In this document: positions 47,501 to 60,033 of the stretch, one piece after another | How positions within the stretch are numbered: position 1 is the first letter of the stretch | How the letters are laid out: each line of letters opens with the position of its first letter | DNA from: Pteria penguin | Taxonomy: Eukaryota; Mollusca; Bivalvia; Pterioida; Pteriidae | DNA length: 64,000 nt | Reading direction: 5' to 3' | Assembly (NCBI GenBank): GCA_035048485.1 | Contig: CM068590.1 | Coordinates: forward strand, 15,781,798 to 15,845,797 | Translations under genes and position numbers: made by a program | Notes under the pieces: model-generated | The model's input: the letters and a program-made list of their open reading frames with translations, nothing else | Told to the model about the DNA's origin: nothing | The model's database searches: none

Positions 47501-48881
47501 ATTTATATCAATATTTCTCTTGTACGTACAGGCTATACCGGCGGTTCGCATTACCGCCATATCGGTGGTGCAGCTGAATTTGTATGTCTACCTAGGGAAC
47601 CACAATGGGGCACTCCTGTCGACGGGAGAAACGACGGATTCGCTTTTATGTATGGAACTGAATATCAGTGGCACAAAAAGCTCTATAACCATGATGTCCC
47701 TTGTGCTGTATGCTGGAGTAAGGGACCGTCGGTCATCAAAATGATACCAGGTAAAAACAAATATGGTAAATGGTATAAATTGTCTCACAGAAAACTTCAA
47801 ATTACAAATGTACTGGATTAAACTGAAATCATTCGACATACCGTAGAAATGTGTTTGATGTTTCACAAAATAATTCTAAACAATGTCCTGTTCTGATGTT
47901 GTGTGAGTATGACACTGCAAAATACTTGCAGTGTCTGTCTACATCCATCAGGCGGTGTTGAACTATTGTTGTTTCATCTGTGATTATGGGCATTCATCTC
48001 GAACAGGAGATCCTCATTCCTCCAGAGCATCTGATTTCACCACTGACAGAAGACATTTACTGTTCCGAGCACCTGATTTCACCTCTGACAGGCAATGCTT
48101 ATACTTCACAGGCATCTGATTTCACTTATGACGCTTGCTTCTCCCGGACCTATGGTCCTACCTCTGATGAGAGACGTTTACTCCTCTCGGGCACCTGGTC
48201 CTATCTCTGACAGGAGACGTTTGCTCCTGCGGGGCACCTGGTCCTACCTCTGACAGGAGACGTTTTCTGCTCCCGGGCACCTGGTCTCAACTCTGACAGG
48301 AGATAATTACTCCTCCCGGGTACCTGGCCCTACCTCTGACAGGAGACAATTACTCCTCCTGGGCACCTGGCTCTACCTCTGACAAGAGACTTTTACTCCT
48401 CCCGGGCACCCAGTCATACGTGACAGGAGACGTGTACTCCTCCTTGGGACCTGGGCCTCCCTCTGACAGATGCTTATTCCTCACGGGCACCTAGTCCTAC
48501 CCCTGACAGGAGACTCTCACTCCTCTCTGGCACTTGGTTTCACATCTAGTTTTCAGAGATCTATGAATGTTCAGCATGATATTTTTACTACTACGAATAC
48601 ATTGATAAAATATCAGTTTCTATCGTATTTTACATTCAGCACGCACTCAATGTTACAAAGGATGGACAGCCCAGTACCAAGGCAATCTAGTAGCTGGATA
48701 TCATGGTCATGCATCTGCTACACAATACGTGTGTCTGGACAGCAACCCAGAAAGTCTGCATTCCTCCATCTCGAATCACGATGGTCGCTTGATGTATGGC
48801 GTAAAAGCCAAATGTGGGTCACTTAAGTGTCCGCCATACAAAGATGGGAAAACGCTTACATGTGTTGTTTGCACACGATAA
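41535..48881 (+). CDS. Short-chain collagen C4-like secreted protein, complete five-exon gene (238 aa)
   Basis: Exons are 41535-41561, 44345-44504, 45437-45505, 47532-47750 and 48640-48881. All introns are GT-AG and the phases agree (27+160+69+219+242 = 717 nt including stop). Residues 1-25 form a signal peptide (hydrophobic TLAFLILVLPFAVSG). Residues ~27-62 are a charged, heptad-like segment with no Gly-X-Y collagen triplets. From ~65 comes the family domain: VIYTRWGRKTCP, ELVYSGYTGGSHY, CLPREPQWG, DVPCAVC, MIPARTQCYKGW, CGSLKCPPY and CVVCTR. Database proteins with this domain are called short-chain collagen C4-like; their biochemical role is not settled. Exons 4-5 lie in the 18-kb repeat, while exons 1-3 lie just left of it. 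The protein part from exons 4-5 is identical to the left copy in every stretch compared. Confidence 0.87.
41562..44344 (+). other. Intron 1 of the collagen C4-like gene
   Basis: A 2.8-kb AT-rich intron, GTAAGC donor to TCTAG acceptor. It holds a 128-bp hairpin element (42482-42609) and low-complexity ATT runs near 42240-42300. No other coding signal is seen. Confidence 0.7.
42482..42609. mobile_element. 128-bp hairpin element in intron 1
   Basis: The left arm (42482-42525, GATAAACGTACGCATTTGAT TGTTTCCGACCGGTATACCA) and right arm (42564-42608) are complementary over ~44 bp with few mismatches. The centre is short and non-coding: a foldback MITE. Confidence 0.75.
44345..44504 (+). CDS. Exon 2 of the collagen C4-like gene (signal core and coiled coil)
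   Basis: It follows TTCTGTTTATTCTAG and ends CAAG|GTATT. It encodes the hydrophobic signal core and a polar helix with repeated Q, E, R, M and L (LQEMRNNMHTVQNDIATLK), probably an oligomerising coiled coil. Only one Cys is present, just after the predicted signal cleavage. Confidence 0.85.
45437..45505 (+). CDS. Exon 3 of the collagen C4-like gene
   Basis: It follows CATTCTGCAG and ends TTCAG|GTAAT. It encodes SSVIYTRWGRKTCPSSAELV and then YS. RWGR.TCP and ELVYSG are hallmarks of the family domain, and phase 1 at both ends joins exons 2 and 4. Confidence 0.87.
45691..46096 (+). repeat. 203-bp tandem repeat in intron 3
   Basis: Two units, 45691-45893 and 45894-46096, both begin TCATCAAATTTGAGTGTTGC and contain TTATAGTTTCGATTTT and GTGCCGTCTCAAGC. 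They differ at about 7-8%. The first base of the window aligns 8 nt into the second unit. Confidence 0.9.
47532..47750 (+). CDS. Exon 4 of the collagen C4-like gene
   Basis: This is the right-copy equivalent of 1633-1851, with identical coding sequence where compared. It encodes the GGSHY...CLP...DVPCAVC part of the domain and ends at MIPG/A before GTAAAA. Confidence 0.87.
47930..48560 (+). repeat. 43-bp minisatellite in intron 4 (right copy)
   Basis: Same array as 2030-2660, offset 45899, same unit order and only a few base changes near the left end. Confidence 0.88.
48640..48881 (+). CDS. Exon 5 of the collagen C4-like gene (terminal)
   Basis: It follows a TACATTCAG acceptor and ends in TAA. 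It holds six Cys in the pattern C-x~23-C, C-x4-C and C-x2-C. An AATAAA follows 20 nt after the stop. Confidence 0.87.
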
Positions 48882-48901
48882 ATATCTAACAGATTTACCG
48901 T

Positions 48902-48907
48902 AATAAA
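48902..48907 (+). terminator. Poly(A) signal AATAAA of the complete collagen C4-like gene
   Basis: It starts 21 nt after the stop ending at 48881. The following A-run and T-rich DNA are compatible with 3' end formation. Confidence 0.6.
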
Positions 48908-49366
48908 AAAATCTGTATGATGCCAGCTTTCATTTTTATTTTTTCTAATGTTATTGTTTTCGACATTATTTTATTTATTCATTTATATTTAATTATCATT
49001 ATTTGTATGGCGTTAAATTCTACTGAGAAAAAATATATGAGTAAATTCTAACTTTAAGATAAAAGTCTATCTTAAGTATGCTTTATGATGGCGATGGGGT
49101 CAGATGTGTTGATGACAACATATAAATCCCATACACCTCATGCGCGACAGAATCCCAAACATCAATTCTATATGTGACATTCGTAATAATAAGTAATAAA
49201 TGCAGTTAAACGATTCTGTAAATGGAAATATCATCGATCTAAAGTAACCCCAGCTAGAGGTTTGTGGTTTTGTTTTTTATTTTTTGTTTTTTATTATTAT
49301 TATTTTTTTTTTTTTTTTTTTTTTTGTAGTTTTTGTTTTTTGGGGGTTTTTTTATTGGTTATTGAT

Positions 49367-50044
49367 TTACTGTGCGTATAAATAGCTATTTGTGAGCCAA
49401 TGCGTATGAAAAATGGCATGTAGCTTATATGTGATTGACAGCCGGCCTATACCACTTTGGCTTATAGAAGGGCATTGAGACCCAACCACACAATCAACAT
49501 CAAATATTTGATAACAGTGTGGATAAGCGTAGCTATATAGTGCGCCTTGTCCATGGAAATCTACCAATATAGCAAGTCTCCCCTCAAAGCGATTTGTTTG
49601 AGATGTTATTGACAAGAAGTTCGAAATATATGCTACATCAATACATCAGTCTGTCCCATTTCGACAACATAATGCGTTACAAACATGAAAACTTTCGATA
49701 CTAAGAGTGAGTTTGAATTTCTTATATGATTTATTTCTACGAAGATGTACGTCTCCATGTACAGCATTGTCGAAGAAGGCTCTTTTGTCCAAAAACTCAC
49801 CCGTGACTTCTTTTCTTGATTCCGAAAACAAATGGACGAATGGAATTATATAGCAGGCGCGGATCCAGAAATTTTGTTGTGAATGGGTCCATCCCCACAT
49901 CTTTGATGTTCTATTTTTTCGCGAGAGTGAAAAATATGTATCCGTTTTATAGAAATAAGTTCTGATTTTGAATGTTCTGAAGTAGGGAACACTATCATTA
50001 AGATGGGTAATATTCCCAGTTATAGCAACAAAAATCAAGACCAT
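49367..50044 (-). pseudogene. Unrecognised decayed coding fragment, right copy
   Basis: Same frame and same interrupting TGA as 3472-4149, with small amino-acid changes (for example ASHCPS to GSQCPS). Confidence 0.3.
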
Positions 50045-50431
50045 AGTATTTAAGAAAATTGTAAAATAAAAATATCAGTTACTCATTGTAGTTGCATCTG
50101 GTACAATAAATATTATTGAAATGACTTTAGAATAAGACAGTTTTTTTTATCTGATTTTTGGGTCTAAACCATCATTCTTCGTTGCATTCACATATTTCTT
50201 AAAACCCATTGTTAAGCAGTATTTTCAACTAGGATTATAATATCTTACTCATGTTAGGACCTGGCTGGATTGATCACTTTTTTTTCTCAAGAGCCGTTAA
50301 ATAAAATTTCTTTTACACTCCATAGGAAGAAAGTACTAATAGTCCCCTAGAATTGTTGTTGTTTTCATCCCAACCTGTCAACAGTGGGCGCCACCACAGG
50401 CAAAAGTAGGTCACAGAGGGTATCCTCCTTC

Positions 50432-50706
50432 GATTGTTTGATTGAATATTGTTTTACGTCACACCACGATTATTTAACGAATATGGTGACGGCATCTCTC
50501 TGATGCATTGCGTACAAATTTAGACCTTTGCAACGGACCCACCTGAAGCAGTAAGGGATCTTACGTGCCATGCCTACCGTGACACGGGACCTCGGTTTTT
50601 ACTGTTGCATCCAAAAGACATAATACCGGTGCCCCCAGGGCGGAAGTCCAACCCGGGACCTCTCTATCACGAACCGAGCACCTTATCCACTAGGCCACAT
50701 TGGCTT
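50432..50706 (-). mobile_element. tRNA-derived SINE (family 1), right copy
   Basis: Duplicate of 4539-4813 in the right-hand block, with the same insertion site. Confidence 0.8.
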
Positions 50707-51894
50707 ATCCTTCTTTGACAAACTTCCTCTTCAGACTGGGTGGATACAGGGACAAAACTGAATGCATAGGAATGATCCAGAGGGATGTGAGAAGAAGTGT
50801 TGTCCTTTTTGGCTCTGTTCTGAAATCAAATTTCTGATGTTTTTGCAACATTTTTTGAACTTAGTAAAGTCCATGCAGAAAAGTGTCATGTTCTTCATTT
50901 AATTGATAATGATAATTTTCTATGGGCTATTTTGATTCCAATTATGGTGAGAAATATTATTCTGAAAGAATTTTGTCAATATCTCAATTTTTGGATTTCT
51001 TATGATTTTCCTAAGACTTCCAATAAAATGATAGTTGGCCATTTTTCATATTTTCAACTTTTTCTACAAAGGTGTTGGAAGGATTTTAATAAAAATAGAT
51101 AACTGCTAACCCCTTCTTTACAGGTGCTGCCACCACAGTCATAAGTAGGTCACAAAAGAGTACCCTAATTTGACAATATTCTTCTGCATAGTGGTTGTAT
51201 ACAGAGAAAACCAGAATGTATAGAAATGATGTATAGGGATGGTGAAGAGGTATTGTTATTTTGGTTCCCTTCCAAAATCAAATTTTAGAAGTTTTTCCAC
51301 ATTTTTTAGACCTTGTGATTTCAATGCGGAAAAGCGTCATATTTCCTAGTTAAGTGATAATAATGATTTCATATGGACAATTTTGATCATGATTATAGTA
51401 AAGAATAATATTTTAAAATATTTTTGTCAATATCTCATTCTTTGGATTTTCTATGAATTTTTAAGACTTTCAAATGAGGTTGTAGAATGACAATTCTTCA
51501 GAATTTTAACTCCTGCTGTTTTACCACTTGAAAAATCTTGATGAAACAAATATGGTATACATGAAGTGCTAAAGGTCCTCTATCAATTTTGGATATTCCA
51601 TCCAAATCGGTCAACAGGTTTTGCCATCATGGCGAAAGAATAGGTCATGTCTTACAATGGTATATATACCACTTCGTAATTAAAATATGGAGAGTAGCGG
51701 TTCAAATCCAGCTGTGATCAATTTTTTTTTTCATTTCTTTACACATCTAAATAAGGTTTTAGATGTTTCACAAAACTCAATATATGAAATAAGGCCATTT
51801 TAAGTTGGATCTGAACAATACTTGAAACAATTGTTTGGATGTTGGATGATAACCTCCATGCAGACAGTATTGTCGATACGATTTTCCACACTTA

Positions 51895-53222
51895 TTAAAT
51901 GCAGTTAGATACACCTTTGTTGAAGACCCAGGATATTCCAGTTTTACGGCGATATACCGAATGAATTATGGACTGCATGCCTGATGTCTGGAAACACTTG
52001 TTCCCATCATAGTAAAGGTCATGTGAAAGTAACCGTCATTTTTAACAGTCCAAATTTATCGTGCTGACATGTTTCATATGTATTGACATCATCAGCACTT
52101 ATGTATGTAGATATCATATGTTTTGTCACTTTTGCCATTTTCCACTGTATGGGAGTCATAAACGACGTTAGGTTTACGGGCAGACGTTACCTTCATTGGT
52201 AAATACTTTCACAAATTTGTGTGTCTTTGACAATTTATTTTATATAAATTTTGGACAGACCTTAAAACATGCTTCTTTAAAAGTGTTAATGATAATCTTA
52301 GCTGGAGTGAAAGCTGGATATGTTCCAGAACTAGACACTGTCGTATTTGTGTTATTTGTGGAATCCATGGCACTCATACTCATTCTACCACTGTGCATGT
52401 TACCCGAAACAAAGAAACCAGATATATCCCCTCGACTGGTGCTGTTGAAAATAGATACCGTTACCGATGTACCGGATCGTAAATCATCCATTGCATTTGT
52501 AATATTACTACTAAATGTCATATGTGAAAGATTTGACAGTTGCATTTGATGCAAAGGTATTGTGACCGGAGAATTGGGAAGGAGATGTTAGCACTGACAA
52601 TTTCACATCCGGGTTGATATTGTTGAAAAAGCAGCAGATGTTTCAACCTGTTCCACGACTCATGGGTGTTCATGTTCATGGGTGAAGAAATTTCTAGGAA
52701 ACCTTCGTTCATACCCCTCTCGATTATTAAGTACCGTGTTATTCCATACCAAATTATCCATACGATCATCTGGACGGTGACCAAACTGATTTGTATTTGG
52801 ATACCCCCAGGCTGCTGTCTCCCCGGTACGATTTTGAAATTCTCACCAAATGTAATCGATGTATGTAATACAGGGTCCATCGCAGCGGAATTTACTCTAA
52901 ACATAGTACCACCGACCCAAACGTAAACCAGATCGTGTATGCTTTCCAAAGAGCCATTTCACCATTTGACGATATTCTATAAATTCTCTGTACACTGCTT
53001 TTCGTGATGAGTCTTCCACCGTCGCCAATATTGCGCACCAAAGGTCCATCTGGAGTAATCCAATTTGCAAAAGGCCCAGTCTCCACAATTTAACCTCCAA
53101 CTTCGAGAGAATCCGGATACCATATTATAGACGTTCTTGGATCTGTCATCTCTTCGTCAAGACTTGAATCCCAGTATGGAATTTTCACTGTTGGATCCTT
53201 TTCTCTTAGAGCATTTTCATAT
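51895..53222 (-). pseudogene. Molluscan-type tyrosinase pseudogene, right copy
   Basis: Same remnant as 6001-7420 with the same TAA after VGG, the same Tyr in the CuB motif and the same loss of the HH pair, so these lesions predate the duplication. This copy alone has a ~110-bp deletion with short filler near 52663-52680 and an added base near 52027 that breaks the FKVTVTSHD segment. Confidence 0.82.
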
Positions 53223-54184
53223 CTACGAAAGGAATTATAAAATAATGTCATCAAGCTTTAATGCAGTAATTAACATACAGTAAGAAATCTGAATTCACTA
53301 AATCACCGAATATCAAATATATAATTTATGGCTATTTGTTAACTCATACTATTTTGGCGGCAAAAGAACTTTAAAACTTCGTAACGGGCGAATTCAATTT
53401 GAAAGAATTTACTCGGGAATAAATGGTGAAATAATGTTGATTTCGAGACACATGAAAAACTTGATGACGTTTCAGGCACCGAAACCATTATTTCCCATAG
53501 CTAATCAATAACTCGTCTAGGCACGTGCAAGTGACGCAATATTTAACAATGTTCAAAAACTAACGCTAGGAATGTTAATTTCCTTCCTAGCAATCCGTTG
53601 CCGATCCACTGATTGGCTGAAAATCAGAGGTCACCTTACGGGGTTTCGCCACATCTTGATACACAATGGGAAAAACAGAGAAGCGAAATAAAGCTATGAT
53701 TTATATCAAATTGATGAAAGATGTAAAATGAAATATTCCTGTCTTCCTACACAGAAAAGCTATTAATTAATTATCCATAGCTTTATGAAAACCCTTTACA
53801 CTTAACATACTCTATTAGTTACCTTTACCGATTGTGATTTTGTTGCGTTTACCTTGCTAAAAGACCTGCTGATTCTATAGAATGTTTTCAAAATGGAAAA
53901 ATATTAATAATCAAAAATTTTGATGGACATTTAATAGTTCCAAGAGTAAAAGAAAACTATCAAACTTTGACCTCAGATTTCGATAGACATTGATGGAATA
54001 CAACATTGCCCCATTTTAAGCTCTGTTGGCACTTAAGACTGGTCAATTAAGCTTTGTCCAAACGTTTTTATGCAGACATAATACATCATGGAAATTGTTA
54101 ACATTCGAAATGGGGTTGTATCCCAGGTTCGTCTAAAGGTAAGGTATTACTTGTTTTCCATTTAGTATTATTCCAATAAAATAC

Positions 54185-54460
54185 GAAAATAACTGGTGTC
54201 ACATGTCTATGGCACTAACAACAATGTACCACCGTGGACGTTCACGGACCCCTGAAATTCAGAGGTGAGACCAGGTACGCGGTAGGAGTGACCATCTCCT
54301 GTTTGACTAGCCACACCTGCCGTGAATGCCCTGACATACAGACGAAACAATATAATTCAGCACTGTATATATACATGAATGTGAACAAACACTGTGTAGA
54401 AAGTGTCACAACTACATAACATCAGGAAAAAGGGTATAATAACACATAAGTGAGACACTG
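54185..54460 (-). repeat. Dispersed single-core repeat, right-copy equivalent of 8385-8660
   Basis: Near identical to 8385-8660 in the duplicated block. Confidence 0.7.
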
Positions 54461-55389
54461 CTGTGTGTGAAAGCACCTCTTTCATATTTAGATTGGCCGG
54501 TTCCTTTTTCTGATTGACAATTTATGTGTGGTATTATTACTTTGCGCAGCATAGTTAAGGCGTTTTTTGAAGAGATGCAAGATTTTTTCCGCGAAAATGT
54601 TGCAATGATATTGACGTCATAGCCCCCGTGTTTGCATGATCCTTGGCAACGCCTTTAAGCATGCATTATTATGATTTTATATTTATAATTTCAAGAAAAC
54701 TGTATAAGTTAAAGTTTATTTCTTTAATAATTTAGTGCTTTATCATTTAATCATTGATACATTTTGAGACGACCCATTAATAGTAAAAAATTTTGAATGA
54801 ACCCCGTAAATTGTAGTCATGGCCACTGCATCTTCAGTGTCGATTGGATGCTTGGGGAATCGAGAAAACAGGTGCACGTTAAAAGGTGAATAACATAGCA
54901 TGCGAAGATGAAGAAAGGCCTTTTTATCAAATGAAAAGCAATTCTAACTATTTTAAAACTAAAAAAAAAAGATTAAAGAAACAACGATTTCACATGAATT
55001 ATTTGACATATTTTGGTGTTTTTCTATATATAATCGAGACCTACACTTTTTATACATTGTATAACGATAATATTATATACACATGTAAATAGGTTTTACG
55101 GATTCGGGAAGTGTTTATCTATATATTACATATTATATCTTTTTTTCAAGATATTGTTCTTTCCTTAATTCTCCTTGACAAGTTAAATTTCGCGGATAAC
55201 AAAGTTCTTCGTCTATTTTTAGATCTAGGATTTACTTGCTTTTCCCGGCGTCTCCGAAACGTTTGAAATATAATCTAAGCACTCGTTTATCTAACAACAT
55301 TGTAGAAAAATTAAAAATCACCCCCTCATATCGACAAATGATGATAAAAGTCTTTAGATATATGAAAAGTTGATAAAATTTCCTATATG

Positions 55390-55537
55390 AAAAGTGCTGC
55401 GGGATCCTACTATAATAACAAATAACTCGGCATTAACATAAAATAGATCGAAAAATGACGCTTTTTCGTATGACACTCGTTATTTTTGTTCATTATACAA
55501 TTATAAATGGAATTTCCCATGATCCCGCAGCACTTTT
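55390..55537. mobile_element. 148-bp MITE-like element, right copy
   Basis: Same ends and interior as 9588-9735. Confidence 0.7.
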
Positions 55538-57023
55538 ACTAAAGAAAGAGATACAACGAAGGAAATTATATGAATTTCATGCTATTAATGATAGGGTAAG
55601 AGGGGGTGCTTTTGAAAAATTTACGGTGTTTTGACATAGTTCTATTTTTAGATTTATGTTGCTATGAAGTCACGTGACAATTACAAATATGTATGGAACG
55701 CAATTCGGAACATGTGTTAAATCAAAAAATAATAAATCATGTAAAGATAATAGCTAAATAAGACAATATGGGACAGGAAAAAATAATATTCAATCTTATT
55801 AGGAAAAAGACGAAATCGGCCTTAACTGTGCTGCGTGCTCAGCTCTCACGAGATTAGCACATGTGGCTTATTTTAAAGATATGTGTTTCATATGGGCATT
55901 TTAATTTTTCTGAAAATAAAATCCATTAAATTGAAATGTCCTCTTATACATATTTCAAGTTAGTATGTTTTCAAGCTAGATTTTCAAGCTAGTTATTTCA
56001 AGCTAGATCTCATATTTGCAAAGTAATATTCTAGTTCAGTGTATTTATGAAACATTTCTCTTGAATTATTAATGAGCAAACATAACCATGATGAGCATTT
56101 ACAAGAACAGTTTAGGGGGTTTTTCTCTGCTTTTTGTTTGGTTTTTGTTTTTGTAATTTGGGGGGGGGGGGGTGGTCCTTTTGATATTTTCACTATTTTC
56201 CCTATAATTGAAGATATTCTTGTTTAATTGGTGCTTGGTGACTTAATACTGATGTACACACATTTGATGTGTATCCTTGTATCTTTTTTCTGAATAATGC
56301 TTACAAATTCGGTTATTCTTGGTTTAGATCTCAAAAGTTCCAACTCATACAAGCTACTGATCAATGACCACCGCATGTTATGTACTTAATCTTAGAAATA
56401 CAGTTATTTGCAAAACTGATCATAGCTTCGTTACCCATGTGTGGTAAAACATAAAAAAGTGTGAAGAACAACATGTAGAAAACTATGGAAAAGGAATGAC
56501 CCACACATTAGCAAGGTGTAAAACAGTTAATCCCTTGAACAGGAAGTGTGATATGCATAACCAATACGATTATCGTAGGACACACATGTAGTCAAAGTCG
56601 GGGGGAGGGGGGGGGAGGGGAGGGGTAGGTATGACATATGACAGAAGTAGTTTAGAAAAACTGACTGGGCTAAAGCGCTGCAATAGATCATTTTGTTACA
56701 GTGCAAATATGTGAGTAAATCTAGGAGGGTGAGTCGCAAAAAAAAACCCCGGCAATTCATAGAAAACGGTCATATTAGAGTTTGATTTCCTCAGAAAGAA
56801 CACAACGCTTTAGATAATCATATAGTCAAACTTCGATAATTCGAATGTTGGAAATATGAAAACCGCGAAAATTTTAAGTAACCATGTGGTCCCAACAGTA
56901 TTTTCATACCATTAATTCTTATGTACTACTAAAACTGCACACGGACACTCGAAATGTAACCACGGTTTTGGGAAATAATTGTTTTGCACATTAATTACAA
57001 CTGTCACCAACAGGACATGTTAA

Positions 57024-57087
57024 TCCAGTGGTATCACACTGGACATCAATTCTGAGGGCCCGGCTTCATTTCCGGCTGAGTCATGGA
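57024..57087 (+). mobile_element. Degenerate tRNA-like head of a SINE, right copy
   Basis: Duplicate of 11222-11285. Confidence 0.35.
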
Positions 57088-57339
57088 ACTGTTGGCAAGT
57101 ATCTGCAAGTGCGCTACAATTTTTATAACTATTTAATGTTTATTTTGCTTGGAACGAGCAACTTATTCCAAAAAGCAAATCGTATAAACTATAAGGCAGA
57201 TTATCTATTCTATCATTTAATGCAGTCTCTTGTTATTTTAACCTCTAATAATGAAAATTACACAAGAATGTCATAAAGAATAACAGATGTAGATAGCGTG
57301 AAGGACAGCGCAGTCATCTTTCAGCTATACCAAAATATG

Positions 57340-57907
57340 CCAGTGGCGGATCCAGGATTTCCGAAAAGGGTTGGGGTCACATGTGTATTAGCCAAACAAC
57401 TCTGCCATATTTGGTGCCAAATCTGTATTTTTACTAGTAAATGTGTGATGAATATGGGGGGAAAGCGGCGCCTCTCAATCTGCCAATGCATGTAGCAATC
57501 ATTTAACTTAATTTCATTATAATTGTAGTATATAAGACTAAAACCTAACCTTGGGGAATAATTTAGTAATTTGTAACACGTTTTGTGTATGACAGGTTTT
57601 GTGCCTCATTCCCTTTTTGTTTTTAATTCAAATCCTTATTCCTACCGGATGCCAGTTCGAAAATCTACGCGTACTTTTATCAAATATTCTGCTTCTTATC
57701 AATAGCAAGGGTCTCGGTTAACTTGGCAAAGAAAATATATTATATTATATTATATTATATTATATTATATTATATTATATTATATTATATTATATTAGCA
57801 AGCACACCAGTTATTTACAGAAACTGTAGTTGGTGTCTAATAGGGAAAGAAAACTCCAAACCACCACCCACTCGAGTGTCTATTTAATGTATATTTAGGA
57901 GATATAT
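57340..57907 (+). repeat. Dispersed repeat with TATTA array, right copy
   Basis: Duplicate of 11538-12115. The pentanucleotide array spans 57737-57797. Confidence 0.65.
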
Positions 57908-58020
57908 CTGTCTTTAGCAGATCCCAGCGACTAATTATTTTTCTTGCCATTCTCTTTCTGTAATTAATTTGGGCCACTTTCTCTCGCTTTGAGCTTGTCA
58001 AACAGAAGGAGATGTTGAAA

Positions 58021-58190
58021 GCCGGTGTTATAGAGTGACGCTTCCCCCATAGCCAGACTTCCCCCCGGAAGTCTCACTCTAGAGTGAGGCTTCCCCCCTA
58101 GGGGGAAGTCTCACTCTAGAGCCAGGCTTCCCCCTTGCGTATTAATTATCCAAGGGTGGAAGCCTCACTCTAGAGCCAGGCTGCTCCCTT
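58021..58190. repeat. Palindromic AAGTCTCACTCTAGAGTGAG-type repeat, right copy
   Basis: As 12229-12360 but with one extra 34-bp palindromic unit (GTGAGGCTTCCCCCCTAGGG and so on). Confidence 0.75.
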
Positions 58191-58763
58191 GTATGTTATG
58201 GAATGTCCCATTTTAGTAGTAGTAGTAATGAAATCTTCTCCTAGCGCTTTTGTTGAAATGTGTAGAAATTATCGGAACGATTTACCTCTGTACGTCCGTT
58301 GGTCCTATATTTGTACATGTATGGTGATACGTTCATAACAGCTTGTAAGATAGATACTAAACCATTCAGCCCGGGATTTACCTGATTTTTATTAGTCAGG
58401 TGATATAAATTTAAAAGAGAAATCAAATATAAAGTTCATATTGGACATAAGATAGCGAAAAGGCATATTTGAAAATATGAATATCAGCATTAATTCTGAC
58501 CTACATATATGCATGCACTTCACGTGTGGTACGGATTGAGAAAATAAGACGGATTGCGAAGCAAAAATGATCTGTGAAATGACAATGACCGTCGGTTTAT
58601 CTGCCTTTTTGACAGTATGTTTGTCTTTTTTTTTTCTATCAATAACGATGTTAATTTAAACGATATCTTTAAAAACTAAAATTTGTTATAATTATTTTTA
58701 AGGACTTTTTAAAAGGAAATTAAACATTTATTCCAAAAGATGCATGGAGGTGGGCGGTTTACT

Positions 58764-59094
58764 GGTTTCAGCATGTCTGTCTGTCTGTCTGTCTGTCCGT
58801 CCCTCCGTCCGAATTTATGTCCGTTGCATGGTATCTCTTTCATCTTTTGAGCTATCATGATATGATGATGCTTCATACATATGCTGTTCATGACCTGAAG
58901 ATGACCATATCAATTTCAAGATGTAAAGGTAAAAGTTCAAGGTCAAATTTGCAATTGGTTTGTCAAAATGGTTTCTCAGTGATGTCTCTTAACTTTTGAA
59001 CTATGATAGTGATACTTCAAATATATGTTTCTAATGACCTGAGGATGACCCCTATCAATTTTGAGATGAAAAGATCAAAGGTCATGGAGATCAA
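58764..59094 (+). repeat. Dispersed repeat with TGACCT/AGGTCA motifs, right copy
   Basis: Duplicate of 12935-13265. Confidence 0.6.
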
Positions 59095-59392
59095 ATTCGC
59101 AATTTCTTCGCTTCTTAGCACCATTTCTTCGCGTTTTCGCATCATTTCTTCATATCATTTGTTTGCCATGTGACACAGCTTCTTCGTATCGTTGTTTCGC
59201 TTCTTCACGTCCACACATTGTATGTCAAAGAAGCGATGTCTCTTAAGGAACAACGTAGAAAAATGGCACTTGTTGCAAGATGATCCGTAAAATGTCAAAT
59301 CACGAAAAATAATTCTTCAAATGAAAAGATTTTAACAACATTTGGTATGATAGATTGAGGATTTGTACAGACAAAGATAACATCGGACACTT

Positions 59393-59708
59393 CTCCATAA
59401 ATGTTCCCGCGGAAGGTTTGACTTGAGTGTTATTATACCGTTTTCCTGATGTTATGTGGTTGTGACACTTTCTATGCAGTGTTTGTTCACATTCATGTGT
59501 ATATACAGTTTTGGATTATATTTGTTTCGTCTGTATGTAAGGGCATTCACTGCGGGTGTGGCTAGCCAAACAGGAGACGCTCACTCTTCCCGGGCACCTG
59601 GTCTCACCTCTGAATTTCAGGAGTCCGTGAATGTCCACTGTGGCACATTGTTGTTCGTGCCATAGTCATGTGACACCAGTTATTCTCGTATTTTGCTATA
59701 AAAATTAC
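59393..59708 (+). repeat. Dispersed single-core repeat, right-copy equivalent of 13565-13880
   Basis: Near identical to 13565-13880, with a few base changes. Confidence 0.7.
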
Positions 59709-59761
59709 TTTTACGTGAATTATACCGTTTCGAATGAGCTAACAGAGAAATAAAGGTCTTT

Positions 59762-59863
59762 GTATTACACTAACATTTAAAACATTTAATATGTTTTAAC
59801 ATTATTATAACAATCTAATAATGTTTAAACATTTTATTAACTGTTTTAAATATTAGTGTGACA
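59762..59863. mobile_element. ~100-bp hairpin element, right copy
   Basis: Duplicate of 13933-14035, upstream of the right-hand transposon module. Confidence 0.65.
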
Positions 59864-60033
59864 TTTGCACTATCACCATCGCTATTTTATCATTTCCGGA
59901 ACTTTACGTCCGAATCACTTTACGGTTTACTTTACATTCTTATATATCCTGTATAAAGAAAGCAGCGTGCGTTAGAATTAGAAATACAAATGATGTATGA
60001 TGAATATTACAAAAGTAGCTATAGAAAGACAAT

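Larger units (their letters stand above)
44505..47531 (+). other. Introns 2 and 3 of the collagen C4-like gene (around exon 3)
   Basis: Introns 44505-45436 and 45506-47531 flank exon 3. Intron 3 contains a 203-bp tandem repeat and the left visible limit of the 18-kb duplication. The short open frames at 46171-46359 and 46920-47126 show no protein-like features. Confidence 0.65.
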
